Shown here: positions 20,041 to 32,810 of the stretch, in pieces
Layout of the letters: every line of letters begins with the position of its first letter
How positions within the stretch are numbered: the stretch's first letter is position 1
From: Liolophura sinensis
Taxonomy: Eukaryota > Mollusca > Polyplacophora > Chitonida > Chitonidae
Direction of reading: 5' to 3'
Length of the DNA stretch: 64,000 bases
Assembly: GCF_032854445.1 (NCBI RefSeq)
Contig: NC_088296.1
Coordinates: forward strand, 10,576,706 to 10,640,705
Notes under the pieces: model-generated
The model's database searches: none
The model's input: the letters and a program-made list of their open reading frames with translations, nothing else
Told to the model about the DNA's origin: nothing
Translations under genes and position numbers: made by a program

Positions 20041-20645
20041 GATGTGGTGCTAAGGACATGCCTTGTGATATAGATTTACAGCTTAAGCTTTGTTTTTGAG
20101 GAAAGACAACAGCCCACTCTAAATATTTGCGCTGAAGCTGCCCATTTCCCATATTTCGTCACATATATCTTTTCTTTTTAAGACACTAATTGTTCTGAAG
20201 CTGTCACTGTGATTAAATGGGTCAGTTCTTACGTTATGGAGTATATATATCTGTATTACAACCAAATTTGAATGGTGATACATCCGTTTGACAGTTTTCG
20301 TTAAGGCTATAATTCTTGCCTCAAAACTATGATACGCCTAAGACACGAATGAGACAAACTGAGAACAATAATTACAACAAAGAGATAGTTTTACTTTCAT
20401 TTTCTTTCACGGCCTAAGCATTTTTGTTTCAAAAGTTTTAAATATACAAATTTTACAGGTGAAAGATAGAATTTACAAAATCATACAAAACATACATAAT
20501 AACAAAAGTAAATCATTTACATACACATAGTGTTTGTTTTTATATTAAAATTCGTTGCATAAGTAATTAGAGAACTATCTTTGAAGAACGCCTTCACATT
20601 TAATATATATATATAGATTGGTCCGCGAAGATTCCATTGAGGTGG

Positions 20646-23600
20646 TCATAACTGCTCCGGGATTTTCAACTTCTCTTCTCCTAGAAAAATAAAAACAACA
20701 GATCAAGAACGTTAGTAACCTCAACTGATTTTTGCTGAGTAAGTTGTCTCCCCTTGGTACATTCATGGAAACACTGAGTAGCGCGCCATATAACTGGCAA
20801 GAAATGAAATCTGCTAACAGTTATTCCGGATTTTTTATCATTGCTTTTGAGGTAAGGTGAATGTATCAGTAATTAAATCTGATATGTTCAGACTTTACAC
20901 AGCTAATTAACAAAGATATTGTATTTTTACCAAGCACAGCAGCTAGGATTAAAGAAATGTATACTTCTGTATTAACGGCAAATGTCTGGGACGTACCTTC
21001 GCACGTCTGTGACGTCACGATTTCCTCTTGTGCAGGTCGCTCCCAGAAAGTCCTTACGTAATCGATTGCCAGGAAGTTGTTGATGACGTCATCTGAAGGC
21101 GACATCTGGTTAACTTTCGTTTTAAGTTCGAAATCAGACTGGAAGAGCTGAAGAGTTGGTTCCAGGAGCTTCAATTTCCGGCTGACCCCTGAGGTAAGGA
21201 CAAAAAGGAATTAGACATACTTTGCTTTTTTTCATCTGATGTCGTTATTCACATAAAAAAATAGTCAAAATTTGGACTTGGAAGAAGGTGGGTAGGAATT
21301 CCCTTAAGTTTTTTACCCTGCCTGGTGAAAATTAAAACATGTAAAATGAAATATAATTGATTCAAGTTTAAGTTTTCGTCACTTTTGCAGAAAATTGGAA
21401 GGAGATAAAGAGGACAAGAATTGTCTGAAGTAAGGTCTTACGTGGAATTTTGGGCACGGTGATCTGGAATGCTTCTTTGAGGAGAATGTTGACGGCTGTT
21501 TTATTTTGACCATTCAGAGCTTTGTCATCCTCCAAGATTTGACGGACCGTCACACAGGCTTCCCTCTTTTCACGGGTGAACTATAAAAGATGGCAGATTA
21601 AACAATTAAGAAAATGTATTGACTCAAATAACATATCGCTAACGATTGTTTTGAGGTTTATAAAGCGGAAAATTTTAAAGTTATTTGTGAAGCAGATACC
21701 ATATGAATTACGGTAGATATCGATAAACCTTTAATTTAAAGATAGAGGATGAAAACAGTACGGATTACTGACGTTTGATGGAGCTTTTTCATCCGCCATT
21801 GTCTGTAGTCCGATTCTTTTTAGCTGATCCTCTATTAGGTCGACGAAATCCTCAGCCTTGTCAGCGACGAAATCAAAAACTTCCTCGACAATCTCGCTCC
21901 TCTCCTCCAGAGCATCGTTAATAACTTGACTAATATCACTGCCAAAGGAAAACAAATTTGATCCCGAGAGATCATTGTTTATAAGACTAGTATTATGATA
22001 AATCAAGAGAAAGAAGCAGATTTACTGTGAGAAGAAACCAACTGCACAGGTAACATTATTGCTTTTTTTTTGAGAATATATACACATGGGTTGAAATATT
22101 GTTGTTAAAAAGGAATAAAATTAATATTTTTGTGGTGTTGTAATAGTCTTCTCAACTATCCCAGTTTATCTGTATCCTTTAACAACTACAAATTTAACTC
22201 GTGATTTATACTGTTATCAAGGACAGTTTATGTGGGAAACGGCGGTCATGTCTATAAAAACCGAGGAAACCCAACTGAGCTAGAAGGAAATGACTGGACT
22301 TCTGCACTGAGGTCAATAACGCCTGATATAAATGCACCCTTGACTCCGACAAACCACCAGACAAACCACACGACATACCACCAGACAAACCACACGACAT
22401 ACTACCAGACAAACCACACGACATACCACCAGACATACTAGCAGACAAACTACCAATCATACCAGAGAGAGAGGTTTATACCATGTCCGTGACCTTACCT
22501 CTGACATAAGGTTCTGTTGAGAACTGTGTTAATTTCGCTCAAATATTTTTCAATGGGATCCAAAGCAGTATTAATGTTGGTGATCTCAGCTGAAAATACA
22601 TAATCACCAAACTTTGAACATGTTGTAAAGAAACACATTTTATATTTGAGAGAATGCAACATTTGCGCAAACAATATGTGCAAATTATAGCACAAGAAAG
22701 TCCTATACACATAAAGGTAGGGCAAACAATAAATGTTTGCAAAGTTCCATCTAGATGAAATTATGCACAGCAGATTCATTCAGTACCGTGAAGCGTAAGA
22801 AAAAAAAAACGCCATACTTAGATAAACTTTTGTGTTTTGGAAAGACATTAAGTAATCAGACAGAAGGAAGAGTTGGCAAAACAATCAGTAATTAAAACTT
22901 ACCACTGGCTAATTTCAGGACAGTTTGCACTCCTTGGTTGTTTTTAGAGTTCTTCTCCACGAAGAAATCTTTCACTGATCGACAGGCATCGTCTGCGTTC
23001 TCCAGTTCGGATATTACCATATTTGGGAGAGAGTCCATTCCATAGGCGGCAGCTTCCATGTTACCAAGGAGATCAAATCTCGTCTTTCCACATTGTACCA
23101 TTGAGATTTCATTCGCCACTTGTGAGACATGTTGTTTGGCTGTTTTGTTAACAAGTGTAGGATCATAGTTAGCTTATCGCCACAAAGAGTTAATAATTAA
23201 AAACAGATTTATGAATAAACAATTAATAAATAAAAAATAATTAAGAATAAAGAATTAACTAGACGACATATACAAAACTGGGAGCATTTTTCTGTAACAT
23301 TGCAAACCTTCTTGTACGAAACATCCAATGAGCGTTCTTAGTCAATGGCTAAATCTTTGATTGCAAAACAACAGAACCGTCAGGAAATTTTAATATATTG
23401 TGAAAAACAGGCCACAATTTACGTTCTTTGCTTGCCTTACTTACTCATGGAAGCAGCGACTAAAACGTCAGCTAGATTCTTTGTGGTGTTGATGGCGTTT
23501 GAGCCGAGCGTTTTCATTGGCTCCTCCCATGAAAGTACAACTGCAGATCTGGTTTTATTTTGAATGGATGCAATCTATAATTTAGAAATGAATAATCCGC

Positions 23601-24654
23601 TTTTAATATGTTGATTGAAAATTTGAAACAATCAAGTGTAAATATTACGTCACTTATTGACGAAATAACTTCAAAATTCTGTGTGTAAATATAAAACTAG
23701 CAAACCAGAAAATATAAAAATTGCTTATACTGAATAACAATATTTTATTTCCTTACACTATGAGCACATCTTTTATTGAAAATGCATGACAGTTCACATG
23801 ACACGTATATGAAAGGGAGATAATTATGTCTTACCGATCGGGGCAGAAGTTTTAGACCGGATGTCAGAGGCACGAGAGTCGGCGCACCAATGGAACTAAC
23901 ACCTGGTATCATCAAAATTGTGTTGGCCATATCCTGCACAGCGGCACTTCGTTGATATAATTCTGTGAGATTTTGTGATATGTCGGAAATATTTGATAAG
24001 AACCTTGCCGCTCGGATAAATGGTTCTGTTAAATCCTGGTAACATTGGAGTGAGGCGGACACTTGAGTTTGGAGGTTGTTTAAAGACTCCAGAAATTTGT
24101 TGGTTGAATTAAAAGCTCCGACGCAGTCTGAAATGCGAAAAAAGATTTCTGTGAAAAAAAAAAACAGCGTCCCACGAGGCGATAAAACCAAGACCGTTGG
24201 ATTTCCAATCTTGTCGACGAGGATAAGTTTATACATACTGTAAGAAAATGCTATTTACATGTAGCAGGAAAGTTGTCTGGGGTAACACCCTACTGTCGAA
24301 AACAATTTGCCTGAACACTTTTGTGAGCTTACCAGTAAGATAGTACATAAAAAGGCTGAAATCATTTTCATGGGACAAAAACACATGTACAAAGTGGCCT
24401 CGGGAGTCAACACAGCGATTAATGTTTAGTCGAAGCATACGTAGATATAAATTTTTACAGGGCAGTTTCACCGTGGCACCTTTTAATTTCTCTACAGTTC
24501 CCTAACGTTAATGCTATCGCTTTAAACTTTTAACTATCACAATACGCTTGATAAATTTGGCTAATTTTGTCTTCGACTATGCTCGAGATTCCGACCTACC
24601 TGTTGTTGTAGACACAATCAGGAAGCAGGTCATGGCTGTGACGAACCTCTTCAT
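20646..24654 (-). CDS. Secreted helical glycoprotein of unknown family, array copy A, 445 aa
   Basis: Coding exons on the minus strand, 5' to 3': 24654-24600, 24127-23835, 23574-23445, 23139-22903, 22589-22499, 21938-21773, 21580-21442, 21188-20997, 20680-20646 (1338 nt). A noncoding exon about 25245-25140 and 5' UTR from 24679 precede them. Residues 1-18 (MKRFVTAMTCFLIVSTTT) form a signal peptide. The mature chain is predicted largely helical, with seven cysteines (20, 47, 176, 212, 267, 333, 433) and about eight N-x-S/T sequons. A hydrophobic Gly/Pro-containing segment spans 89-113. An REKR furin-type site at 327-330 would divide it into about 312- and 115-residue parts. I used the GTCAGT donor for exon 6 because it alone keeps the frame into exon 7; the join makes an N-F-T sequon. 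I do not recognise the family. The protein is presumably exported, role unknown. Confidence 0.82.
22345..22452. repeat. ~20-bp minisatellite, copy A intron 5
   Basis: ACCACCAGACAAACCACACG-type units, about five. Confidence 0.85.
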
Positions 24655-24794
24655 TATTGCGATGTATTGTTTCTTTTCTCTGAAACGACATCACAAAATA
24701 TGAATGCTTTATCCCATATTTACATCAGTTAGAGAACTGAAAATAGACAAACTTCAGCCATGGTGTTGAGGCAGAGAGGCGTACTTTGCCAATA

Positions 24795-24915
24795 TTTACG
24801 CATTTACATGAACGGTGAGAATAAAATCCTAACTGAGGAAAATTGACAAGAGGCCATATTTCACCGGTTACGTGTGACCAGTTTTCACACTGTCCGTTTT
24901 TTCCCTCCATGCCCT
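24795..24915 (+). mobile_element. Dispersed repeat S3 fragment, copy A 5' UTR intron
   Basis: TTTACGCATTTACATGAACG, ATCCTAACTGAGGAAAATTG, CATATTTCACCGGTTACGTG. Present at the same site in all four units, so it predates the amplification. Confidence 0.8.
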
Positions 24916-25140
24916 ATTAAGTATATTATATACATTTGCCTTTTAAATGTCAGTAGAGGACGAAATCTAGAATCAATGATGTTCTGAAGGTGGATATGTG
25001 ATTATATATATAAACCTAACTAAACACCCAAATACTAATAACTAATACCCAAATCATATATGATTGATACGCAAGTATTAGGATTTTCTAAGTGACAACA
25101 TATATGTAGCTATACAATGCAAATTTAAAAAAAACGTACC

Positions 25141-25279
25141 TTTGAATAAGGATAAGTGGAATGAGCGATGGAACTCTGACTCGTCTCCTAGAAGAACTTG
25201 ACGATCTCGTCTCTGCTCTTACACTCTGAACCAAAGAATTTGATATTAATGATTTTAGAATGTGTTAACTTATTATATA
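25141..25279 (-). promoter_or_regulatory. Copy A promoter and noncoding first exon
   Basis: Read on the minus strand, a TATATAATA box lies at 25279-25271. A noncoding exon beginning about 25245 ends in CAAAG|GTACGT at 25140. The 5' UTR intron of about 460 bp holds a dispersed repeat fragment. The TATA position predicts the start site but is not proof. Confidence 0.55.
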
Positions 25280-26144
25280 CCCATACTTGCCCGGCCCAAC
25301 CCCGCCTCGCCAAAGACTGGGTCAGCAATTCAAGATGTGACATTGTTTTTTCAGCCCCAGGAAATCTGTGGTAAATGGCTAGCGACTGATTCTAGTAATC
25401 ACTGAGCGTAACAGCTGTTTCAAAGTTAACGGAAAGAGTCATTGTATTGTCAGTAATTAGTGATTGATATGCAGGTGTTGTACACGTGACACACTGTGAT
25501 TGGTCTTTGGTTGAAATGAACGCATCGTTTCTCCTACACCTGACGCATAATATCTTAACGTCTGCTCTCAATCTGTTCCTTAAACTCCCTCCCCCCCGCC
25601 TCCCCTTCTTACCTTGCTCCCCAGTTCCCAGTTTGCTTTACACCAATCTCTACTTACACCAATCTCTACTTGTTTTTCATGAATAAAATGATATCGTAGC
25701 TCTCTAAGAACTACCATACTATGAGATGTACTATCGTTACAGGGGAGCATGCTCATATGTATACAATAAATCTAGGCATAATAATGTAAACGGATTTACT
25801 TTTACAGGAAAGGGAAATTGCATTCACTTTTCTTTCACCTGATAATTTTTACCGGAATGATCTTTGATACAGATCATCTGAGAATTCAGCCCTTCGAGAA
25901 CACAAATTTGGTAATTGTACACAACAAATGTAAACGGTAGATCGAGTAGTATTGTGTAAGCTATGTGACATGGTCTGTTATCTATCCTCCGTTTGTGTTC
26001 ACTTGTCTTTTATAGAGCTATCAGTCAAATTGTTCACACTCTCTGTGTAGCTTAGGTCAGGTCATAATTATTCATAAGTCAAATGGCACATTGGAAAAAG
26101 GGGCGGATCGTAATACATTTTAACTGAGAGTTCTACATTCTGAC

Positions 26145-26350
26145 AATATAAGCCATGTTTCTGACAGTGTAGATCACGTTTCTGACAATGCATAGGCCAT
26201 GTTTCTGACATTATAGGCCATGCCTCTGACATTGTAGGCCATGTTTATGACTGTGTAGGCCATGTTTATGACTGTGTAGGTTATGTTTAGGACAGTGTAT
26301 GCCATGTTTCTGACAATACAGGTTATATTTCTGACAGTGTTGGGGCATGT
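26145..26350 (+). repeat. Degenerate ~21-bp minisatellite, A/B spacer
   Basis: About nine units of GCCATGTTTCTGACATTGTA plus G. Confidence 0.9.
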
Positions 26351-27077
26351 TCAAAATGGTTTTCAAGTTTGGCTTGGCTATAACTCATCTTTAAAAAATA
26401 CAGTTTGTTTTGTTACCAGTAGCGAAATGGTCTCTAGACCCAGTGACTTTAGAGTTACACATTGGGAAATTGGGCAATAAAACAATACAGTCTGAGTAAA
26501 GAGAGACTAAAATGGGCAGATGATCTTCCGTGAATGTGTCGAAGTTGTTTTAACCACCAGGGATGGTGGCTTGGGAGTGGGGTGGAGGGGGGGGGGGGGG
26601 GGTGGTTATGGGTAATATGTAATAGATTACCTTTCACAAACATTATCAGTATGCTTTTTAAAAAAAAATATTCTTCATGTCTTGCGAAATAATAACAATC
26701 TTCTTTTAAAATCAAGCTTGTGCATTTCAAAATGAATGACTTGCAAGAATTGTTCTAAACTGCATTTTGTTTACTCTAATGTGGATGTCCAACACAACGA
26801 AGTGTAGAGCTTGCCGTGTTACGTGTCACTGACGAAGGGAATTTTGGTAGGCGCTGTGGGGGAATTTACAGATAACTAAATATAGGTGACATGTTAAGAG
26901 AATAAGAGTTGGCGTGTAGACAATATTATATGGTCATTAATTAATTACGCTATCCATCTATGGTGATATTCTGTCACGAGTGGTTTCCAGGATGAATTTT
27001 TGTATTAATCTGTGTTTTAGGCAGGTGTGTTCAAAACTTGTTTGCAAATATGATCTTTAATATTGTTTTGGATTTAA

Positions 27078-27482
27078 TTTTTCAAGAGAAAAGGGTATTC
27101 GAAAATATTTTTGTAAGATGGGTATTTGGGACCAACTTTTGGTATTCATCGTTGTTGCATAACAATGTTCTAAATAAGGATGTGATGCTTGTCTAATAAA
27201 TTTATTTGATTATAAATTTGTTGTTTATATCAAAACATAGGCATTTACCTAAATTATGATAATTATTTATGAACATATTAAAAAATTTAAATATGATCCA
27301 AATTGCGGTTTAATACATTTGTTTACTGAAAGGATTAAATTGTAGTGCAAAAATATTTTTAAAGCTGTGTTACATCATCATTTTATGACATTATTAAACA
27401 AAGACTATAAATACTAAACGGTGGTCCCAAATATCATCATACAAAAATTATTTTCAAGCGTCTTTTTCTCCTGAAGAAAAGT
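27078..27482. mobile_element. MITE-like element with ~55-bp imperfect terminal inverted repeats, A/B spacer
   Basis: Left end TTTTTCAAGAGAAAA, then GAAAATATTTTTGTAAGATG and TATTTGGGACCA. The complement of the right end gives CAGGAGAAAAAGACGC, then GAAAATAATTTTTGTATGATG and TATTTGGGACCACC. The interior has no ORF and is AT-rich. Fits a non-autonomous DNA transposon. Confidence 0.65.
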
Positions 27483-28122
27483 CAGAAAAAATATTGAAGT
27501 TCACATTAAGGAGTAACTTTCGCACTCTTTCATCTGATCTTTATTTCATGTTTATGTTTTCTCCACCTTTAAAGCGTTGCCCACGTACATCCAGAGTACA
27601 TGATATCTGCGATAAGACTGCTAAGTTCCCGTATTTTCTGTAAATATTTTTAATATTACACTGTATTGTATTACTGCTGTTACTGTGACCCTCATGCTAT
27701 GAGGTTTATATCTATATTACAGCCAAATCTGGATGGTGAATACCGCTGTCTGATATTTTTTATTAGGCTTCTAATGCTAGTCTAAAAATCGTGTGAAGGA
27801 CGTCGATTCAGCGTAAGACAAGGATAAAACTCACTGACAACAGCAAATACAACAAGGGCATAGTTTTCACTTTCATTTTCTTTCATGCTTTTAGCACTTT
27901 TATTACAGAAATTTTAAATGTACAAATTATTCAATTTAAAGATGTAGTTTACAAAGTCATGTCTTTAACATGCATAATAACAAAAGCAAATCATTTACAT
28001 ACACATTTTATTTTATTTTTATTAAAATCCATTGCATAAGTAACTAAAAAACTATCTTTGATGGATGGTTTCGCATTTAATATACACATATAAATTGGTC
28101 CGCGAAGATTCCATCAAGGCGG

Positions 28123-31100
28123 TCATAACTGTTCCGGATTTTCAACTTCTCTTCTCCTGAAAAAAAAGAACAACAAACAGATCAAGAACATTAGTAGCCT
28201 CAACTGATTTTTGCTAAGGAAGTTCTCTCCCTTTGGTGGCATTCATGGAACACTATGACTTAAAGCGCTATGGAACAGGCAAAAAAATGAAATCTGTGAC
28301 AGTCCGGATTTTTTTTGTCAATGCTCTTGAGGTGAGATGAATGTATGAATAATTAACTCTGATATGTGTAGATTTTACACAGCTAATTAACAAAGATAAT
28401 GTATTTTTAGCAAGCACAACAGCTAGAATTAAAGAATGCACGTTTTCTGCATTAACGGCAGATTTCTGTGACGTACCTTTCGCACATTTGTGACGTCACG
28501 ATTTCCTCTTGTGCGGGTCGCTCCCAGAATGTCCTTACGTAATCCATTGCCAGGAAGTGTTTGATGATGTCATCTGAAGGCGACATCTGGTTAACTTTCG
28601 TTTTCAGTTCGAAATCAGACTGGAAGAGCTGAAGAGTTGGCTCTAGGAGCTTCAATTTCCGACTGACTCCTGAAATAACGACAAAAAGGAGTTTGAAATA
28701 TTTTGTTTTTTTCATCCGAGATGTACGTTATTCACATAAAAAAATAGTCAAAATTTGGACTTGGAAGAAGGTGGTTAGGAACTCTCTTAAATTTTTAACA
28801 CGGCCTGGTGAAAATTAAAACATGTAAAATAAAATATACTTGATGCAAGTTTAGGCTTTCGTCGCTTTTGTAAACATTTGAAGGAGATAAAAAGCGGACA
28901 AGAATTGCCTGAAGTAAGGTCTTACGTGGAATTTTGGGCACGGTGATCTGGAATGCTTCTTTGAGGAGAATGTTTGCGACTGTTTTATTTTGACCATTCA
29001 GAGCTTTGTCATCCTCCAAGATTTGGCGGACCGTCACACAGGCTTCCCTCTTTTCACGGGTGGACTATAATAGATGGCAGATTAAACAATTAAGAAAATG
29101 TATTGACTCAAATAACATATCGCTAACGATTGTTTTGAGGTTTATAAAGCGGAAAATTTAAAAGTTATTTGTAAAGCAGAAACCATATGAATTACGGTAG
29201 ATGTCGATAAACCTTTAATTTAAAGATAGAGGATGAAAACAGTACGGATTACTGACGTTTGATGGAGCTTTTTCATCCGCCATTGTCTGTAGTCCGATTC
29301 TTTTTAGCTGATCCTCTATTAGGTCGACGAAATCCTCAGCCTTGTCAGCGACGAAATCAAAAACTTCCTCGACAATCTCGCTCCTCTCCTCCAGAGCATC
29401 GTTAATAACTTGACTAATATCACTGCCAAAGGAAAACAAATTTGATCCTGAGAGATCATTGTTTATAAGACTAGTATTATGATAAATCAAGAGAAAGAAG
29501 CAGATTTACTTTGAGAAGAAACCAACTGCACAGGTAACATTATTGCTTTTTTTTGAGAATATATACAAATGGGTTGAAATATTGTTGTTAAAAAGGAATA
29601 AAATTAATATTTTTGTGGTGTTGTAATAGTCTTCTCAACTATCCCAGTTTATCTGTATCCTTTAACAACTACTAATTTAACTCGTGATTTATACTGTTAT
29701 CAAGGACAGTTTATGTGGGAAACGGCGGTCAAGTCTATAAAAAGCAGAGGAAACCCCAACTGAGATAGAAGAAAATGACTGGACTTCTGCACTGAGGTCA
29801 ATAACGCCTGATATAAATGCACCATTGACTCACACAAACCACCAGACAAACCACATGACATACCACCAGACAAACCACCAGACATACCACCAGACATACT
29901 AGCACACAAACTACCAGACATGCCAGACAAAGAGGGTTCCTACAGAATCGGATCGAAACGAGAGACAATCCACCAGACAAACCACCAATCATACCAGACA
30001 GGGAGGTTTATACCATGTCCATGACCTTACCTCTGACATAAGGTTCTGTTGAGAACTGTGTTAATTTCGCTCAGATATTTTTCAATGGGATCCAAAGCAG
30101 TATTAATGTTGGTGATCTCAGCTGAAAATACATAATCACCAAACTTTGAACATGTTGTAAAGAAACACATTTTATATTTGAGAGAATGCAACATTTGCGC
30201 AAACAATATGTGCGAATTATAGCACAAGAAAGTCCTATACACATAAAGGTAGGGCAAACAATAAATGTTTGCAAAGTTCCATGTAGATCAAATTATGCAC
30301 AGCAGATTCATTCAGTACCGTGAAGCGTAAGAAAAAAAAAACGCCATACTTAGATAAACTTTTGTGTCCATGAAAGACATTAAGTAATCAGACAGAAGGA
30401 AGAGTTGGCAAAACAATCAGTAATTAAAACTTACCACTGGCTAATTTCAGGACAGTTTGCACTCCTTGGTTTATTTTAGAGTTCTTCTCCACGAAGAAAT
30501 CTTTCACTGATCGACAGGCATCGTCTGCGTTCTCCAGTTCGGATATTACCATATTTGGGAGAGAGTCCATTCCATAGGCGGCAGCTTCCATGTTACCAAG
30601 GAGATCAAATCTCGTCTTTCCACATTGTACCATTGAGATTTCATTCGCCACTTGTGAGACATGTTGTTTGGCTGTTTTGTTAACAAGTGTAGGATCATAG
30701 TTAGCTTATCGCCACAAAGAGTTAATAATTAAAAACAGATTTATGAATAAACAATTAATCAATAAAAAATAATTAAGAATAAAGAATTAACTAGACGACA
30801 TATACAAAACTGGGAGCATTTTTCTGTAACATTGCAAACCTTCTTGTACGAAACATCCAATGAGCGTTCTTAGTCAATGGCTAAATCTTTGATTGCAAAA
30901 CAACAGAACCGTCAGGAAATTTTAATATATTGTGAAAACAGGCCACAATTTACGTTCTTTGCTTGCCTTACTTACTCATGGAAGCAGCGACTAAAACGTC
31001 AGCTAGATTCTTTGTGGTGTTGATGGCGTTTGAGCTGAGCGTTTTCATTGGCTCCTCCCATGAAAGTACAACTGCAGATCTGGTTTTATTTTGAATGGAT

Positions 31101-32183
31101 GCAATCTATAATTTAGAAATGAATAATCCGCTTTTAATATGTTGATTGAAAATTTGAAACAATCAAGTGTAAATATTACGTCACTTATTGACGAAATAAC
31201 TTCAAAACTCTGTGTGTAAATATAAAACTAGCAAACCAGAAAATATAAAAATTGCTTATACTGAATAACAATATTTTATTTCCTTACACTATGAGCACAT
31301 CTTTTATTGAAAATGCATGACAGTTCACATGACACGTATATGAAAGGGAGATAATTATGTCTTACCGATCGGGGCAGAAGTTTTAGACCGGATGTCAGAG
31401 GCACGAGAGTCGGCGCACCAATGGAACTAACACCTGGTATCATCAAAATTGTGTTGGCCATATCCTGCACAGCGGCACTTCGTTGATATAATTCTGTGAG
31501 ATTTTGTGATATGTCGGAAATATTTGATAAGAACCTTGCCGCTCGGATAAATGGTTCTGTTAAATCCTGGTAACATTGGAGTGAGGCGGACACTTGAGTT
31601 TGGAGGTTGTTTAAAGACTCCAGAAATTTGTTGGTTGAATTAAAAGCTCCGACGCAGTCTGAAATGCGAAAAAAGATTTCTGTGAAAAAAAAACAGCGTC
31701 CCACGAGGCGATAAAACCAAGACCGTTGGATTTCCAATGTTGTCGACGAGGATAAGTTTATACATACTGTAAGAAAATGCTATTTACATGTACCAGGAAA
31801 GTTGTCTGGGGTAACACCCTACTGTCGAAAACAATTTGCCTGAACACTTTTGTGAGCTTACCAGTAAGATAGTACATAAAAAAGCTGAAATCATTTTCAT
31901 GGGACAAAAACTCATGTACAAAGTGGCCTCGGGAGTCAACACAGCGATTAATGTTTAGTCGAAGCATACGTAGATATAAATTTTTACAGGGCAGTTTCAC
32001 CGTGGCACCTTTTAATTTCTCTACAGTTCCCTAACGTTAATGCTATCGCTTTAAACTTTTAACTATCACAATACGCTTGATAAATTTGGCTAATTTTGTC
32101 TTCGACTATGCTCGAGATTCCGACCTACCTGTTGTTGTAGACACAATCAGGAAGCAGGTCATGGCTGTGACGAACCTCTTCAT
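28123..32183 (-). CDS. Secreted helical glycoprotein of unknown family, array copy B, 445 aa
   Basis: Exons: 32183-32129, 31658-31366, 31105-30976, 30671-30435, 30121-30031, 29422-29257, 29064-28926, 28669-28477, 28156-28123 (1338 nt). Noncoding first exon ends at 32671. Exons 1-6 are almost identical to copy A, whereas exons 7-9 resemble C and D. Exon 7 begins STREKR rather than FTREKR, yet the Asn-x-Thr sequon across the junction and the furin-type site are kept. Exon 8 has one extra base next to its donor (193 nt) and exon 9 lacks one base (34 nt). The two changes cancel, so the final residues PEQL and the same TGA are restored, with RRREVEN replacing GEEKLKI. The frame is open throughout, so this copy is probably functional. 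Confidence 0.82.
29825..30000. repeat. ~20-bp minisatellite, copy B intron 5
   Basis: ACCACCAGACAAACCACCAG-type units, interrupted by a unique segment (GGGTTCCTACAGAATCGG) absent from copy A. Confidence 0.85.
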
Positions 32184-32324
32184 TATTGCGATGTATTGTT
32201 TCTTTTCTCTGAAACGATAACAAAAAATATGAATGTTTTATCCCACATTTACATCAGTTAGAGAACTGAAAAAAGACAAACTTCAGCCATGGTGTTGAGG
32301 CAGAGAGGCGTGCTTTGCCAATAT

Positions 32325-32442
32325 TTACGCATTTACATGAACAGTGAGAATAAAATCCTAACTGAGGAAAATTGACAAGAGGCCATATTTCACCGGTTAC
32401 GTGTGACCAGTTTTCACACTGTCCGTTTTTTCCCTCCATGCC
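32325..32442 (+). mobile_element. Dispersed repeat S3 fragment, copy B 5' UTR intron
   Basis: Orthologous to the copy A fragment and nearly identical. Confidence 0.8.
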
Positions 32443-32670
32443 CTATTAAGTGTATTATATACATTTGCCTTTTAAATGCCAGTAGAGGACGAAATCTAGA
32501 ATCAATGATGTTCTGAAGGTGGATATGTGATTATACATATTAACCTAACTAAACACCCAAATACTAATAACTAATACCCAAATCATATATGATTGATACG
32601 CAAGTATTAGGATTTTCTAAAATGACAACATATATGTAGCTATACAATGCAAATTTAAAAAAAAACGTAC

Positions 32671-32810
32671 CTTTGAATAAGGATAAGTGGAATGAGCGAT
32701 GGAACTCTGACTCGTCTCCTAGAAGAACTTGACGATCTCGTCTCTGCTCTTACACTCTGAACCAAAGAATTTGATATTAATGATTTTAGAATGTGTTAGC
32801 TTATTATATA
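32671..32810 (-). promoter_or_regulatory. Copy B promoter and noncoding first exon
   Basis: Same arrangement as copy A: TATATAATA at 32810-32802 (minus strand) and an exon of about 105 nt ending at 32671 before a GTACGT donor. Confidence 0.55.

Larger units (their letters stand above)
25280..27670. other. Spacer between array copies A and B
   Basis: Holds a 21-bp minisatellite, a poly(G) run near 26587-26602 and the MITE-like element. The same content recurs at about 32.8-35.2 kb and 40.4-42.8 kb. No exon seen. Confidence 0.7.

Noticed and set aside
20575-20680. Alternative exon 9 frame (RRREVENPGAVMTT...) running to a later stop
   Set aside because: In copies A, C and D the exon 8 donor is phase 1, which gives GEEKLKIPEQL and the TGA. 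The longer frame would need a different phase.
21765-21773. Alternative exon 6 donor GTAATC four bases downstream
   Set aside because: It gives phase 1 and puts a stop right after the exon 7 acceptor. GTCAGT keeps the frame in all copies.
24229-24471. 80-codon open frame conserved in array introns of A, B and C
   Set aside because: It lies within intron 1, is not needed for frame (exon 1 joins exon 2 cleanly), and the N-terminal half is disrupted in copy D. Conservation reflects recent duplication.
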